Shown here one piece after another: positions 36,705-45,713 of a stretch of 64,000 bases of DNA. Under the pieces are notes generated by a model, which ran no database searches, was not told the origin of the DNA, and saw only the letters and a program-made list of their open reading frames with translations. The stretch's first letter is position 1. Every line of letters begins with the position of its first letter. Source of the DNA: Bradyrhizobium sp. Arg816 (GTDB lineage Bacteria > Pseudomonadota > Alphaproteobacteria > Rhizobiales > Xanthobacteraceae); contig NZ_JAPRAQ010000009.1 in assembly GCF_029989365.1 (NCBI RefSeq), positions 1 to 64,000 on the forward strand, written 5' to 3'. The position numbers and the translations under genes are program-made.

Positions 36705-37796
36705 TTATCCGGCGAGATACTTCTTCACCGCCGCCTCATCCCACGCAATCCCGTTGCCGGGCTCCTCGCCCGGCAGGGCAAAGCCGTCCTTGATCTGCAA
36801 TCGTGTCGCCAGCACCGCGTCGGCCCAGTCGACATATTCCAGCCAATGCGCGGTCGGCGTCACGCAGAGCAAATGCGCGCTGACCTCCGAGAACAGATGC
36901 GTCGACATCTCGATGCCGGCGGCATGTGCGAGCGCGGCGGCGCGGAGCCAGCCGGTGACGCCGCCGATGCGCTGGACGTCGGGCATCACGTAGTCGCAGG
37001 CTTCCGCGGACAGCGCTGATTGCATCGAGAAGGCGCTGTCAAAATTCTCGCCGATCTGGACCGGCGTGCGGAGCGCATCGGCAATGCGGGCGCAGCCGGC
37101 ATAGTCGTCGTGGCGGATCGGCTCCTCGATCCAGGTCAGCCCTTCGTCGTCGAGCATCTCGCCGCGGCGGATCGCTTCGGTGACCGTCAGAGCCTGGTTG
37201 TAGTCGCACATCAGCGTGACCTGATCGCCGACGGCCTTGCGCACCGCGCGCACCACGGCGAGATCCTCCCGCGCATCGGGCCGGCCGACGCGGATCTTTG
37301 CGGCGTGAAAACCTTCGGCCAGCAGCTTGTGGGCTTCGTCCACCGCGGCGCCCGCCGGCATGATGCCGAGCCCCTTCGAATTGTAGGCCCTGACCGGCTT
37401 CGGCGCGCCGCCGAGCAGGCGCGTGAGCGGCAGGCCTTTGCTGCGCGCCAGCGCGTCCCATGCCGCCATGTCGATGCCGGATTGCGCCAGCCGCTGCAGG
37501 CCGGCGAGGCCGAGCAGGGTGAAGCGCTGGGTCAGCTTGCGCTCGATCTCGAACGGCAGCAGCTCGTCGCCGGCGACGAGCTCTGACATTTCCGTGACCA
37601 TCGCCGTCAGCGGCTTCAAGGCCGACGGCGTGATCGAGAACAGATAGGCATGTCCCACCGCGCCCTGGTCGGTCTCGCAGTCGATCAGCACCAGCGGCGC
37701 CTTTGCGACCGCGCCGGTCGAGGTCTTGAGCGGCAAATTCATCGGCACGATCACGGGGCGCGCGTTGAAGCGCCTGATGCGGATGGTCTCGGTCAT
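36705..37796 (-). CDS. Mandelate racemase/muconate-lactonizing enzyme family protein
   Basis: A 363-residue member of the enolase superfamily. The N-terminal capping domain (about 1-125) is followed by a (beta/alpha)7-barrel with the Lys motif HAAKIRVG, metal ligands Asp in MCDYNQAL, Glu in WIEEPI and Glu in QIGENF, and the His of STHLFSEVSAH. This Lys/His pairing is that of the mandelate-racemase subgroup, acting by abstraction of an alpha proton of a carboxylate. Which substrate is unknown. GGAG lies ten bases before the ATG at 37796. Confidence 0.9.
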   Translation of the reverse strand: MTETIRIRRFNARPVIVPMNLPLKTSTGAVAKAPLVLIDCETDQGAVGHAYLFSITPSALKPLTAMVTEMSELVAGDELLPFEIERKLTQRFTLLGLAGLQRLAQSGIDMAAWDALARSKGLPLTRLLGGAPKPVRAYNSKGLGIMPAGAAVDEAHKLLAEGFHAAKIRVGRPDAREDLAVVRAVRKAVGDQVTLMCDYNQALTVTEAIRRGEMLDDEGLTWIEEPIRHDDYAGCARIADALRTPVQIGENFDSAFSMQSALSAEACDYVMPDVQRIGGVTGWLRAAALAHAAGIEMSTHLFSEVSAHLLCVTPTAHWLEYVDWADAVLATRLQIKDGFALPGEEPGNGIAWDEAAVKKYLAG

Positions 37797-37991
37797 ATGG
37801 AGTATCTCCCGGCGGAGTGAATGCAGGTTAATGTCGATCTTAAACATTCGCCATGAAACGAAAAGCCATTTGCTGCGACCCACCATGAAATGGGGTTGCG
37901 CGGCCTCGCACTTGCGGGCTCTGTGCCGCCGCAAGCTCTTGCCGCGAATTCCAGGGATTTGCGACAAGATCGCACACGACGGAGCCACAGC

Positions 37992-39554
37992 GTGAAACAA
38001 GAGATCTCCGAAGAACAGCGCAAGAGCGGCATCCTCACGGGGGCCGTGATCGCCTTGCTCCTGCTCGCTTTGCCGCTCGCGGTATGGCTGGACCTGACCG
38101 ACCTCAGCAAGACCGCGCTGCGCCGGCAGGCCGCCGACCTCAACTCGGTGATCACGAGCGTGCGCAGCTACTATGCGTCCAACGTGGTCGGCCGCATCCT
38201 GGCCAACCCTGATGGCACCACCAGGGTCGTGCACAATTACGAATCCGTCCCCGGTGCGATCCCGATCCCGGCGACGCTGTCGCTGGAGCTCGGACGGGTG
38301 ATCGGCGCGCAGCAGGAGAACATCGCCTACCGCTTCGTCTCGGATTTCCCGTTCCAGAACCGCGCCGCGCACCAGCTCGACAAATTCGAGAAGGACGCGC
38401 TCGACGCGCTTCGGAGGGATCCCGAGCAGAAGATCGTCGAGACCGAGACCTCGCTGTTCTCCGACAAGGTCCGGCTGGTCGCGCCCGTCAGGATGGGCCC
38501 GGCCTGCGTCAGCTGCCACAACAGCCACCCCGAGAGCCCGAAGAAGGACTGGAAGGTCGGCGATATCAGAGGCATCCAGGAGGTGATCATCGCGCAGCCG
38601 ATCGCCGCCAACATCTTCTCGTTCAAGTTCCTGCTGGCCTATTTCCTGATCGCCGCGGGCTGCGGCCTGTCGTTCCTCTCGCTCCAGCGCCGCCAGGCCG
38701 GCCGCATCAAGGGCATGAACAAGGAGCTCGAATCCGCCAACGACTTCCTGGCTTCGTTGTCGATGAAGATCTCGCGCTACATCCCGCCGCAGGTCTACAA
38801 GAGCATCTTCAGCGGGCAGAAGGATGTCACCATCCACACCGAGCGCAAGAAGTTGACGATCTTCTTCTCCGACATCCAGAATTTTACGGCGACCGCGGAG
38901 CGGCTTCAGCCGGAATTGTTGACCCAGCTCCTCAACGAATATTTCACCGAGATGTCGGCGATCGCGCATGAATATGGCGGCACCATCGACAAGTTCATCG
39001 GCGATGCCATGCTGATCTTCTTCGGCGACCCCGAGACCAGGGGCGACCGTGCGGACGCGCAGGCATGCCTGCAGATGGCCTGGCGCATGCAACAGCGCCT
39101 TGCCGAGCTCAATGCGAAGTGGCGCGCCTCCGGCATCGAGCAGCCGTTCCGCTCGCGCATGGGCATCAATTCCGGCTATTGCAATGTCGGCAATTTCGGC
39201 AGCAGCGACCGCATGGACTACACCATCATCGGCGCGGAAGCGAACCTCGCCGCGCGCCTGCAATCGATCGCCGAGCCCGGTGGCATCGTGCTGAGCTACG
39301 AGACCTTTGCGCTGGTCAGCGACATCGTTCGCGCGCACGCGCTGCCCGCGATCACGATGAAGGGCATCAGCCGCGAAATCATTCCCTATTCGGTCGACGC
39401 ACTCAACGATGCGGCGGCGGAGCGGAGCGGGGTCATCACCGAGCGCGCGCCCGGCCTCGAGCTCTATCTCGACCCCGCCGTGGTGAAGTCAGGCGATGCG
39501 GCGCGGGTGCGCTCGCTACTGGAAAGCGCGCTGGCTTCGCTGAAGCCGGCGTGA
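37992..39554 (+). CDS. Adenylate/guanylate cyclase with haem-binding periplasmic sensor domain (DUF3365-like)
   Basis: A 520-residue membrane protein. A membrane helix (about 13-34) opens a periplasmic domain (35-210) with a c-type haem motif ACVSCH (about 172-177), as in Tll0287/DUF3365 sensors. A second helix (about 213-235) leads to a coiled linker and a class III cyclase domain (about 275-480: IFFSDIQNFTATAERL, DKFIGDAMLIFFGDPE, IGAEANLAARLQSIAEPGG). It should sense redox, gas or another haem-linked cue and make cyclic nucleotide. Start: GTG at 37992 with GGAG eight bases ahead, chosen over an ATG at 37890. Confidence 0.9.
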   Translation: MKQEISEEQRKSGILTGAVIALLLLALPLAVWLDLTDLSKTALRRQAADLNSVITSVRSYYASNVVGRILANPDGTTRVVHNYESVPGAIPIPATLSLELGRVIGAQQENIAYRFVSDFPFQNRAAHQLDKFEKDALDALRRDPEQKIVETETSLFSDKVRLVAPVRMGPACVSCHNSHPESPKKDWKVGDIRGIQEVIIAQPIAANIFSFKFLLAYFLIAAGCGLSFLSLQRRQAGRIKGMNKELESANDFLASLSMKISRYIPPQVYKSIFSGQKDVTIHTERKKLTIFFSDIQNFTATAERLQPELLTQLLNEYFTEMSAIAHEYGGTIDKFIGDAMLIFFGDPETRGDRADAQACLQMAWRMQQRLAELNAKWRASGIEQPFRSRMGINSGYCNVGNFGSSDRMDYTIIGAEANLAARLQSIAEPGGIVLSYETFALVSDIVRAHALPAITMKGISREIIPYSVDALNDAAAERSGVITERAPGLELYLDPAVVKSGDAARVRSLLESALASLKPA

Positions 39555-39603
39555 GACGGCGCGCGCAGTCTTGCGTGACTCCTCTTGAGAGCGCGCCGTG
39601 TGG

Positions 39604-39780
39604 CACCCCTCTCCCTAACCCTCCCCCGCAAGGGGGGAGGGAACGCATTTGAGCGTGCGGTTGGATTTGGTTCTGTGAACTCATTGAGCTTCTGAGCCCA
39701 GCCCTCACGGCGCGGCACACTGCGCTCCCTCCCCCTTGCGGGGGAGGGCGGGGGAGAGGGGGGGCCCAGCAAAAGGTGCG
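39604..39780. repeat. Dispersed inverted repeat (GCTCCCTCCCCC type), copy 2
   Basis: CACCCCTCTCCCTAACCCTC and GGGGGAGGGAACGCATTTG on the left mirror GCGCTCCCTCCCCCTTGCGG and GGGAGGGCGGGGGAGAGG on the right. It lies between the convergent cyclase and ABC binding-protein genes and leaves no room for a gene. Confidence 0.8.
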
Positions 39781-39822
39781 TGCTTGAACGCCGCGCTGCA
39801 CCAACCCACGTCCACGTGAAGC

Positions 39823-41046
39823 TTACCGCGCCGCCCCTTCCGTAAACGCCGTCTCGATCACATCGCCAAAAGGTTGCCACGACCTGCCGTCAAACTGCAC
39901 CAGCCGCATCTGCCTGATCGGCAGGTAGCTGTTCGGCGAGGTGCTCATCCTGATGTTGGGCAAGGCAACGGAGGGCTGCTGATCCCTCAGCGAGGCCGCC
40001 TGCCTCATGATGTTCTCGCGCGAAAAATCGTCGCCGCATTGCTTCAGCACCTGCGTCAGCGCTTCGGCTGCGGCGTAGCCATAGAGCGCCGCGGTGTTGT
40101 TGGTGCTTTCGACGTGGTGGTACTTGTCCATGAAGGCGAACCAGTCCTTCATGGCGGGGTCGTTCTTCCATGCGGGGTCGCTCGGATCCTTCAGGAAGGC
40201 CGCCGAGATCACGCCGGCCGAATTCTCCAGGCCCGCGGGCGCCATCGCGTTGGCGATCGAGGCGGAGGCGTCGTTGACGATGATGACCGGGCGCCATTTG
40301 AGTGACGCCGCCAGCTTGATCACCTTGGACGCCGTCGACGGCACGCCGAGAAAGACGAAGATGTCGGCGCCAGCGCGCTTGAGGATCGAGACGTGCCCTT
40401 CGAGATGCTCATCGGCAATGTCGAAGGCGATGTCGACGAGGACAAGGCGGTTCAGGTCGCCAAGACCTTCCTGGATGCCCCTGTAGAGCATGCGTCCGAA
40501 CTGGTCGTTCTGCCAGAGCACCACGATCTTCTTCTTGGGATAATAGGCCTGGATATAGTTGGCATAGATGCGCCCCTCCGACCGGAATGAGGGCTGCCAG
40601 CCCATGGTCCAGGGAAACGCCTTGGCCTGGCTCAGCTCCTCGTCGCCGGAGGCGACGAACAGCTGCGGGATTCTCTTCTCGTTCAGGTACCAGCGCGTGG
40701 CGATATTGCCGGGCGTGCCGAACGAGCCGAACATCAGGTGCACGTCGTCCTTCTCGACCAGATTGCGCGTCAGCTCCAGCGCGTTGGCCGGATCGGAATT
40801 GTCGTCGCGCGTGATGAAGCGGATCTTGCGGCCGTTGATGCCGCCGCGCGCGTTGATCATGTCGAAATAGGCGGCTTCCGCCTGGCCGATGGCGCCGAAT
40901 TCCGAGAGCGGTCCCGAATACGGCATGACATTGCCGATGCGGATTTCGTCGTCGTTCGCGGGTTGCTCGGCGCGTTGCTCGGACATCGCGCCAAGCGACG
41001 CGATAGCGATCATCGAAACGAACAGCATCCTGCCGATGACGCGCAT
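39823..41046 (-). CDS. ABC transporter substrate-binding protein, branched-chain amino-acid/amide type
   Basis: A 407-residue periplasmic protein of the LivJ/AmiC-like (peripla_BP_6) class with signal peptide (MRVIGRMLFVSMIAIASLG). Marks: IRIGNVMPYSGPLSEFGAIG, FDMINARGGINGRKIRFITRD, LVEKDDVHLMFGSFGTPGN, YPKKKIVVLWQNDQFGRM and IFVFLGVPSTASKVI. Such proteins bring amino acids, short amides, urea or aromatic acids to an ABC permease. No permease gene is near. AAGG precedes the ATG at 41046. Convergent with the haem-sensor cyclase. Confidence 0.9.
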   Translation of the reverse strand: MRVIGRMLFVSMIAIASLGAMSEQRAEQPANDDEIRIGNVMPYSGPLSEFGAIGQAEAAYFDMINARGGINGRKIRFITRDDNSDPANALELTRNLVEKDDVHLMFGSFGTPGNIATRWYLNEKRIPQLFVASGDEELSQAKAFPWTMGWQPSFRSEGRIYANYIQAYYPKKKIVVLWQNDQFGRMLYRGIQEGLGDLNRLVLVDIAFDIADEHLEGHVSILKRAGADIFVFLGVPSTASKVIKLAASLKWRPVIIVNDASASIANAMAPAGLENSAGVISAAFLKDPSDPAWKNDPAMKDWFAFMDKYHHVESTNNTAALYGYAAAEALTQVLKQCGDDFSRENIMRQAASLRDQQPSVALPNIRMSTSPNSYLPIRQMRLVQFDGRSWQPFGDVIETAFTEGAAR

Positions 41047-41221
41047 GCTCGATACCTTGATATTGGCCCCTCCAAGAGGTCGGCTCAATCCGCACCAAGT
41101 CCGCTTGATCTACGTCAAGCGTTTGTCAAACCTGTGGCTTGATCGCCCGCTTCAAGGCGACGCATCGCAGTCGAACGAAGCGACAGCCGTGTTGACGGGC
41201 TCCGGCAGTCTTCTCTGAGAG

Positions 41222-41334
41222 AGTCCCCGTGTGGCACCCCTCTCCCTAGCCCTCCCCCCTCTTGTCCGCCGTAGCCTTGGCCAAGGCGGATGCGGGGGAG
41301 GGCGGGGGAGAGGGGTAGCTCAGCAAAAGGTGCG
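41222..41334. repeat. Dispersed inverted repeat (GCTCCCTCCCCC type), copy 3, with insert
   Basis: CACCCCTCTCCCTAGCCCTC and GGGGGAGGGCGGGGGAGAGG are the inverted arms. The centre contains GTCCGCCGTAGCCTTGGCC and AAGGCGGA, a nested short hairpin absent from the other copies. Confidence 0.75.
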
Positions 41335-41365
41335 AGTGGATCGGCACGCCGCCCGCAACGCGCCG

Positions 41366-42298
41366 CTACGGCAGCCCGCGCGCCTCGAGCTGATGCACCA
41401 GCAGCAGCGTCGGTTCGGCGAGGCTGTCGCCGGAGCCGTCGAGGCCGAAGGCGGCGGCGATACCGTCGCGGCTGCGCAGCAGCGCGCTGCGCGGGCAGTG
41501 GCCGGCGCCGCACAGCGTCTTCTTCAAGGTCTCGCCCTGCGCCACGAGGCTCGCGGGATCATTCGCGGCCCAAGCCAGCACGATCGGCGCGTCGACGTTG
41601 AGGATGCCGGGGAAGACCGACCGCTTGTCATATTGGGTTGCATCAGTGCCGAGATAGGCCTTCTCGCTGTCGTTCGCGTCCTTGCCAGCGCGGTAGATCC
41701 CGGACACCAGCACGACGGCCGCGACGTCGGCCCGGTCGGTCTGGAACTCGGGATGCGCCAGCAAGGTGGCGACATGGAAGGCGCCGGCGCCGTAGCCGAC
41801 CGCGACGATCTCGCGGGCATCGCCATTGAACAGGTCGATATTGCCGTGGACCCAGGACAGCGCCGCCGCGACGTCGGTCGCACCCATCGGCCAGGTTGCC
41901 GAGGGCGCAAAGCGATAGCTGACGCGCACGCCGATCATGCCGTTACGCGCGGCAAAGCACATCGCCTGGTCCTGGATCTCGCGGGACAGGTCCGGCGCGC
42001 CGCGATCGCCGGTAAAGGTGTCGCCCCCCACGAACAGCAGCACGGGCCGGGGCGTATCCGCCTTGGTCTCGCTGCTGGTGGCGACGTCGAGCACGTTGGC
42101 TTCGCTCTCGCCGTAGCGCAGCCCGCGCGAGAAGGAGATCTGCTCGCACAGCCGCGCGGTGCCACCGGCGGTCGTGTCGTTGTCGGTGAGCCCCACCCGG
42201 ACAAGATCGGACGGCCGTGTGAGCCGCGCCGGCGACGGACCGTGTGCGGAGGCTGCCGTCATGCCCAGGATGAGAAAAAAAGCGAGATAATTCTTCAT
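41366..42298 (-). CDS. Exported alpha/beta hydrolase-like protein lacking the nucleophile serine
   Basis: A 310-residue exported protein (signal peptide MKNYLAFFLILGMTAASA). The fold is that of carboxylesterase-like alpha/beta hydrolases (VLLFVGGDTFTGDRG as oxyanion region, GVRVSYRFAPSATWPMGATD, APIVLAWAANDPASLVA, LLRSRDG). The expected elbow G-x-S-x-G reads VAVGYGAGAFH: Gly stands where Ser should be. Catalysis by the usual mechanism is thus impossible unless another residue serves; it may bind rather than cleave. Sequence quality should be confirmed. Related esterases carry GHSAGA here. Confidence 0.75.
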   Translation of the reverse strand: MKNYLAFFLILGMTAASAHGPSPARLTRPSDLVRVGLTDNDTTAGGTARLCEQISFSRGLRYGESEANVLDVATSSETKADTPRPVLLFVGGDTFTGDRGAPDLSREIQDQAMCFAARNGMIGVRVSYRFAPSATWPMGATDVAAALSWVHGNIDLFNGDAREIVAVGYGAGAFHVATLLAHPEFQTDRADVAAVVLVSGIYRAGKDANDSEKAYLGTDATQYDKRSVFPGILNVDAPIVLAWAANDPASLVAQGETLKKTLCGAGHCPRSALLRSRDGIAAAFGLDGSGDSLAEPTLLLVHQLEARGLP

Positions 42299-42440
42299 GT
42301 TGGTATGTTGGTGCCGGCCTGCGTGCCCGATATGGGCTCGCGCGTTTGGCCTGTCTTTTCAATTCGCCTTATTAGTTAGTTGGTCTTGAGGCGATTTCAC
42401 GGCACCCGGTTTCTTGCCCATGTTCTTGCCCATGCGCAGT

Positions 42441-42956
42441 TCAATTCCCCGGCTGGAACGTGCAGTCGGCCCCGCTGCCGTCTCTCCGGCGGATGGCATT
42501 GGGGTCGATCGTGCAGCTCAGCTTGCTCAGGCTCTCGAAGTTCGATCCCGCCGCACCATCGGACGGAATGCCGGCGAGCGCTTCTGTCGCGAAAATTTCA
42601 TTGGCCGTCGAGCCGTTCACGGTCCTGCTCTTCTTGCCGAAGGCCAGCTCGCAGTTGCGTAGCGTGATGTCGACATTGCCGGTGCGGCAGACGATGCTGT
42701 CCGCGGTCACCACGATCGGCTTCTTGTAGGGAATCTCGGCATTGGCGGCGAACAGCATCGCCACCGCCTTCTTCTCGGCGCCGGTCAGGTCCGGCGACAG
42801 CGGCGCGATCACGCCCGCGAGCGCCAGCGCCGTCGAGCCCGAGACTTTTGCAGGCGTTGCCTCCGAGGCCCCGGCGGCGTTGAAGGCGCCGGCAAAAGCG
42901 AGCGCGGAGACGATGCGGGCCCAACTCCTGGATCGGGCCCCTGTCGTGAATGTCAT
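42441..42956 (-). CDS. Exported protein of unknown function, linked to amine oxidase
   Basis: A 171-residue protein with a signal region (ARIVSALAFAGAFNAAGA, residues about 14-31). The mature part is cysteine-containing (IVCRTGNVDITLRNCEL and LSKLSCTIDPNA and GADCTFQP) and predicted beta-rich; no family is recognised. It starts 19 bases after the amine-oxidase stop, on the same strand, with GAGGAG ahead of the ATG, so the two are probably one operon. Periplasmic location is likely. Confidence 0.65.
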   Translation of the reverse strand: MTFTTGARSRSWARIVSALAFAGAFNAAGASEATPAKVSGSTALALAGVIAPLSPDLTGAEKKAVAMLFAANAEIPYKKPIVVTADSIVCRTGNVDITLRNCELAFGKKSRTVNGSTANEIFATEALAGIPSDGAAGSNFESLSKLSCTIDPNAIRRRDGSGADCTFQPGN

Positions 42957-42975
42957 TCGCGCCGCTCCTCTTCGG

Positions 42976-44598
42976 TCACGGCTTCGATGCCGCAAGGCGC
43001 CCGGAGCCTATGACAGAATTGCTGGTCCTGGCAGAGCCCTGCGCTCCAGGCTGCTTGTCGATGGCCTTGATGATCGCGGCCGCCGCCGTCTGGCCGGACT
43101 GGAGAGCGCCTTCCATGTAACCGAAATAGGCAAAGCAGGTGTGCTCACCGGCAAAGAACAGGCGGTCCTCGAAGCCCTTGGCCAGCAGCGGCCCGGCGAG
43201 GCAGATCTCGCCGGGGGCGGGACAGGAGTAGCCGGCGGCGGTCCATTCGTCCCGCGGCCAGGCCATGAACTCCGGCTGATCGGCCAGATGTGCGACATAG
43301 CCCTTGTAGACGCTGCCGATCTGCTGCGCGTAGAACGCGTCGACCTGCGTCTGGTCCCCGGGCTTGTAATGCTTGAGAGCTTCCGCCGCGACGTCGGCGC
43401 CGGCAAACAGGCTGAGCTCGACCGGGTGCTCCGGCGGGGCGATCTGGTTGTCCGTCCCTTCCCAGGTGACACCGAACTGGTTCGAGATGGCGGTCGGGGC
43501 GAGGCCCTCGCCGATCCAGAAGCGCTTCTTGAGCGGGCTGAGATATTTCACCGCCGTCCCCATCGTGACGTAGTAGTCGTGCGGCAGGTGGGGCGTGATC
43601 GTGATCTTGGCGTCCGGTGAGTCCGGCCACAGGCTCGGGGGTATCGCGAGCACGGCATAATCGGCGTTGAAGGACGCGCGTGCCGTTCCGTTGCCGGAGG
43701 GGCCGAATTCCAGGGTCACGCCCTCGCCGTCGATGCGGATGGCGCACACCGGCGTCGACAGGTGGGTGCTGGCGCCCTTGTCCTTGATGTCCTGCGCGAG
43801 ACGAATGGCGAGCTCCTGATTGCCTTCCGAGCAGCGCAAAGTCTCGGTCTGGGTGAAGAAGGCGTCGATCTGGTTCTTCATCCGTCCGCCCGCGACGACG
43901 GTCAGATTGGCAAGAAGGCTCTGCTCGGTGGTCGGCTGGCCGGCATCGTTGGAGAACTGCTCCTCCATGGCGTGCATGGTGAGCTTCGAGCAGTCGAGGC
44001 TGGCGATCCACTCCGCAATCGTCCTGGCGTCGAGTTTCCTTGCGCCCTTGGTGCGCCAGGGCTTGTGAGGCTTGACCCTGCCGGCCCACCGGCTGAGCTT
44101 GCGGAAGGCGTCGTCCATCTCGTGATAGACCAGCTTCATCTGGCCGTCGGAGAGCTTGTGGCCGTCGAGAAACAACGGCATGTCGAGCTCGAGCGCGTCG
44201 AAATTGGTGTCCGAAGTGATGACGGACAGGCCGAGCTCGAACCGCTTGGCATATTTCAGCCAGAGCGGATGGTTGTAGCCGATCAGCTCGCCGCCGGCCT
44301 CGACGATCCCGCTCGGCTTCTTCTTGCTGAGAACCCGGCCGCCGAAGCGGTCGCGGGCCTCGAACAGCGTCACCTCGCAATGCGCGACGAGTTCGGAGGC
44401 CGCCATCAGGCCGGCGAAGCCGCCGCCGATGATCGCGACTTTCGGGCGTCGCACCGCCAGCGCGCGGAGCGCGGTGGGCGAGCGGATCGCGGGCGGGGTG
44501 GGTTGAAGGGCGAGCTTGTCCTTGACCCGCCGCTGGCGCTCTGCCCCCGAAATCCTGGGCCCGTAACGCCGGTGCAGCCGCGCAAACAGCGAACGCAT
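42976..44598 (-). CDS. Flavin-dependent amine oxidase (monoamine oxidase-like)
   Basis: A 540-residue FAD protein. The dinucleotide-binding start is VAIIGGGFAGLMAASELVAH (about 53-72), followed by LFEARDRFGGRVL, the substrate domain, and the C-terminal flavin motif LFFAGEHTCFAYFGYMEGALQSG. Length, motifs and the conserved C-terminal tail fit flavin monoamine oxidases, which oxidise amines to imines with release of H2O2. The N-terminal 50 residues are basic and lack a clear signal peptide. GGGAGG precedes the ATG at 44598. Substrate unknown. Confidence 0.9.
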   Translation of the reverse strand: MRSLFARLHRRYGPRISGAERQRRVKDKLALQPTPPAIRSPTALRALAVRRPKVAIIGGGFAGLMAASELVAHCEVTLFEARDRFGGRVLSKKKPSGIVEAGGELIGYNHPLWLKYAKRFELGLSVITSDTNFDALELDMPLFLDGHKLSDGQMKLVYHEMDDAFRKLSRWAGRVKPHKPWRTKGARKLDARTIAEWIASLDCSKLTMHAMEEQFSNDAGQPTTEQSLLANLTVVAGGRMKNQIDAFFTQTETLRCSEGNQELAIRLAQDIKDKGASTHLSTPVCAIRIDGEGVTLEFGPSGNGTARASFNADYAVLAIPPSLWPDSPDAKITITPHLPHDYYVTMGTAVKYLSPLKKRFWIGEGLAPTAISNQFGVTWEGTDNQIAPPEHPVELSLFAGADVAAEALKHYKPGDQTQVDAFYAQQIGSVYKGYVAHLADQPEFMAWPRDEWTAAGYSCPAPGEICLAGPLLAKGFEDRLFFAGEHTCFAYFGYMEGALQSGQTAAAAIIKAIDKQPGAQGSARTSNSVIGSGRLAASKP

Positions 44599-44923
44599 CG
44601 CGAGCCTCCCTTGAAAATGTCTTCTGCCGGGACGGCGCCGTGCCGCCCTGAAATGCTGCAACATCGGCTAAAAATTGGCCGGCCGATAGAAGCGAGATTA
44701 ACTTACAATCTTGCGGAGAGTCGAGTGGCGGCTTCTCTTCCGCCGACGTCTTGCCCCTGGCCCGCAATTGAAGGGAAAATCCGCGAATCGCGCGGCGATT
44801 GCGCGGCGCGGCTGTTTTGGTCCGACGGGTCAAACATTTGGGGCGCGCGACCGCGGTCGCATGCCGGCCGCGCGTTCTACTGTGCATGGGGTTGTTTTCG
44901 CAGTTTTAGTTTTGGACCGGCCG
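44599..44923. other. Intergenic region upstream of the amine oxidase
   Basis: About 325 bases; it holds the promoter of the amine-oxidase operon and the 3' side of the AlkB-like gene. GATTAACTTACAATC at 44693-44707 is a rare A+T-rich point. No gene or strong hairpin is seen. Confidence 0.4.
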
Positions 44924-45493
44924 TTACACCCGCTTCATCGTCCGGAAGGTGATGGAATAGCGGCGTGCCTCGACCGGCGGGATGCTGTGCTCCCATTGCG
45001 ACCGCGCCTCGCCGTCCATCATGTAGAGCGAGCGCGGCAGGGCTTCGAGCGCGTGGCGCTCCCATTTGTCGCCGCTGCGGCGGCGAAAGCGGAATTTGCA
45101 ACGAGCGCCCAGCGACAGGCCGAGGATCTCCTTGAAATGCGGCTTGTCGCGGTGCCAGCCGATGCCGACGCCGGTGTCGTATTCGGTGCAGAGCACCTGC
45201 CGGACACTGCCATCGGCGAGGCCCGCCCAGGCTTCGACCTGCCGCGCGACGGGCAGGACCCAGTCCGGGATCGGCTCGGCCTCGGCCAGCCGTTGCAGCG
45301 AATAGTCATAGCGATAGCCGAACGACGCCACCCGGCGGTTGCCCTCGAAGGCGCCGAACTGGAAGCGCTGCAATGGCAATGCTGCAATGCGGCCGATCAA
45401 GTCCTGCTCGACGGCGGCCTCGACGAAGTCATCGGTATAGCGAAGCCCGGCAGGGCCGGCTTGCGGGGCGGCGAATAAACCAAGCTGCGTCAT
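44924..45493 (-). CDS. AlkB-like 2-oxoglutarate/Fe(II)-dependent oxygenase
   Basis: A 189-residue protein of the AlkB family that oxidatively removes alkyl groups from nucleic acids or other targets, using Fe(II) and 2-oxoglutarate. The double-stranded beta-helix shows the metal triad: H-x-D in GVGIGWHRDKPHF, then the distal His in SQWEHSIPPVEARRYSITFR, whose two arginines bind 2-oxoglutarate. EVLGLSLGA-type LGLSLGARCKFRFRR fits. ATG at 45493 is used; an in-frame ATG at 45502 is possible. It is convergent with nothing, standing alone. Confidence 0.88.
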   Translation of the reverse strand: MTQLGLFAAPQAGPAGLRYTDDFVEAAVEQDLIGRIAALPLQRFQFGAFEGNRRVASFGYRYDYSLQRLAEAEPIPDWVLPVARQVEAWAGLADGSVRQVLCTEYDTGVGIGWHRDKPHFKEILGLSLGARCKFRFRRRSGDKWERHALEALPRSLYMMDGEARSQWEHSIPPVEARRYSITFRTMKRV

Positions 45494-45572
45494 TGCTCGC
45501 ATTTCCGTGATGGAACCTAATGGCGGCTGATGCGACTTACATAGGACACGGAAAAAAACGTGCGAGGCTGTC

Positions 45573-45713
45573 ATGGCAGAGAAGCATACCGCCGATCCGG
45601 CAGAGATCATGCGGGCGACCGGTCATCCTGAGCTGGAATATGCCGCCGGCTGGACCATCGCTGGTCTGGTCACCATCGGCACCATCGTCGCCGCCTGGGT
45701 GTTTGCCATTTAG
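45573..45713 (+). CDS. 46-residue single-helix membrane protein
   Basis: A short gene that begins with GAGG six bases ahead of an ATG at 45573 and ends with TAG at 45711-45713. The polar N-terminus (MAEKHTADPAEIMRATG) is followed by one hydrophobic helix (WTIAGLVTIGTIVAAWVFAI) ending the protein. It would be an inner-membrane small protein with N-in or N-out topology. It overlaps the stop of the convergent kinase gene by four bases. No family recognised; coding status rests on the ribosome site and helix. Confidence 0.6.
   Translation: MAEKHTADPAEIMRATGHPELEYAAGWTIAGLVTIGTIVAAWVFAI

Noticed and set aside
37797..39338. Upstream part of a 877-codon minus-strand frame covering the haem-sensor cyclase
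   Set aside because: The part beyond 37796 is the complement of the cyclase and does not look like protein. The enolase-superfamily reading starts at 37796 with its own ribosome site.
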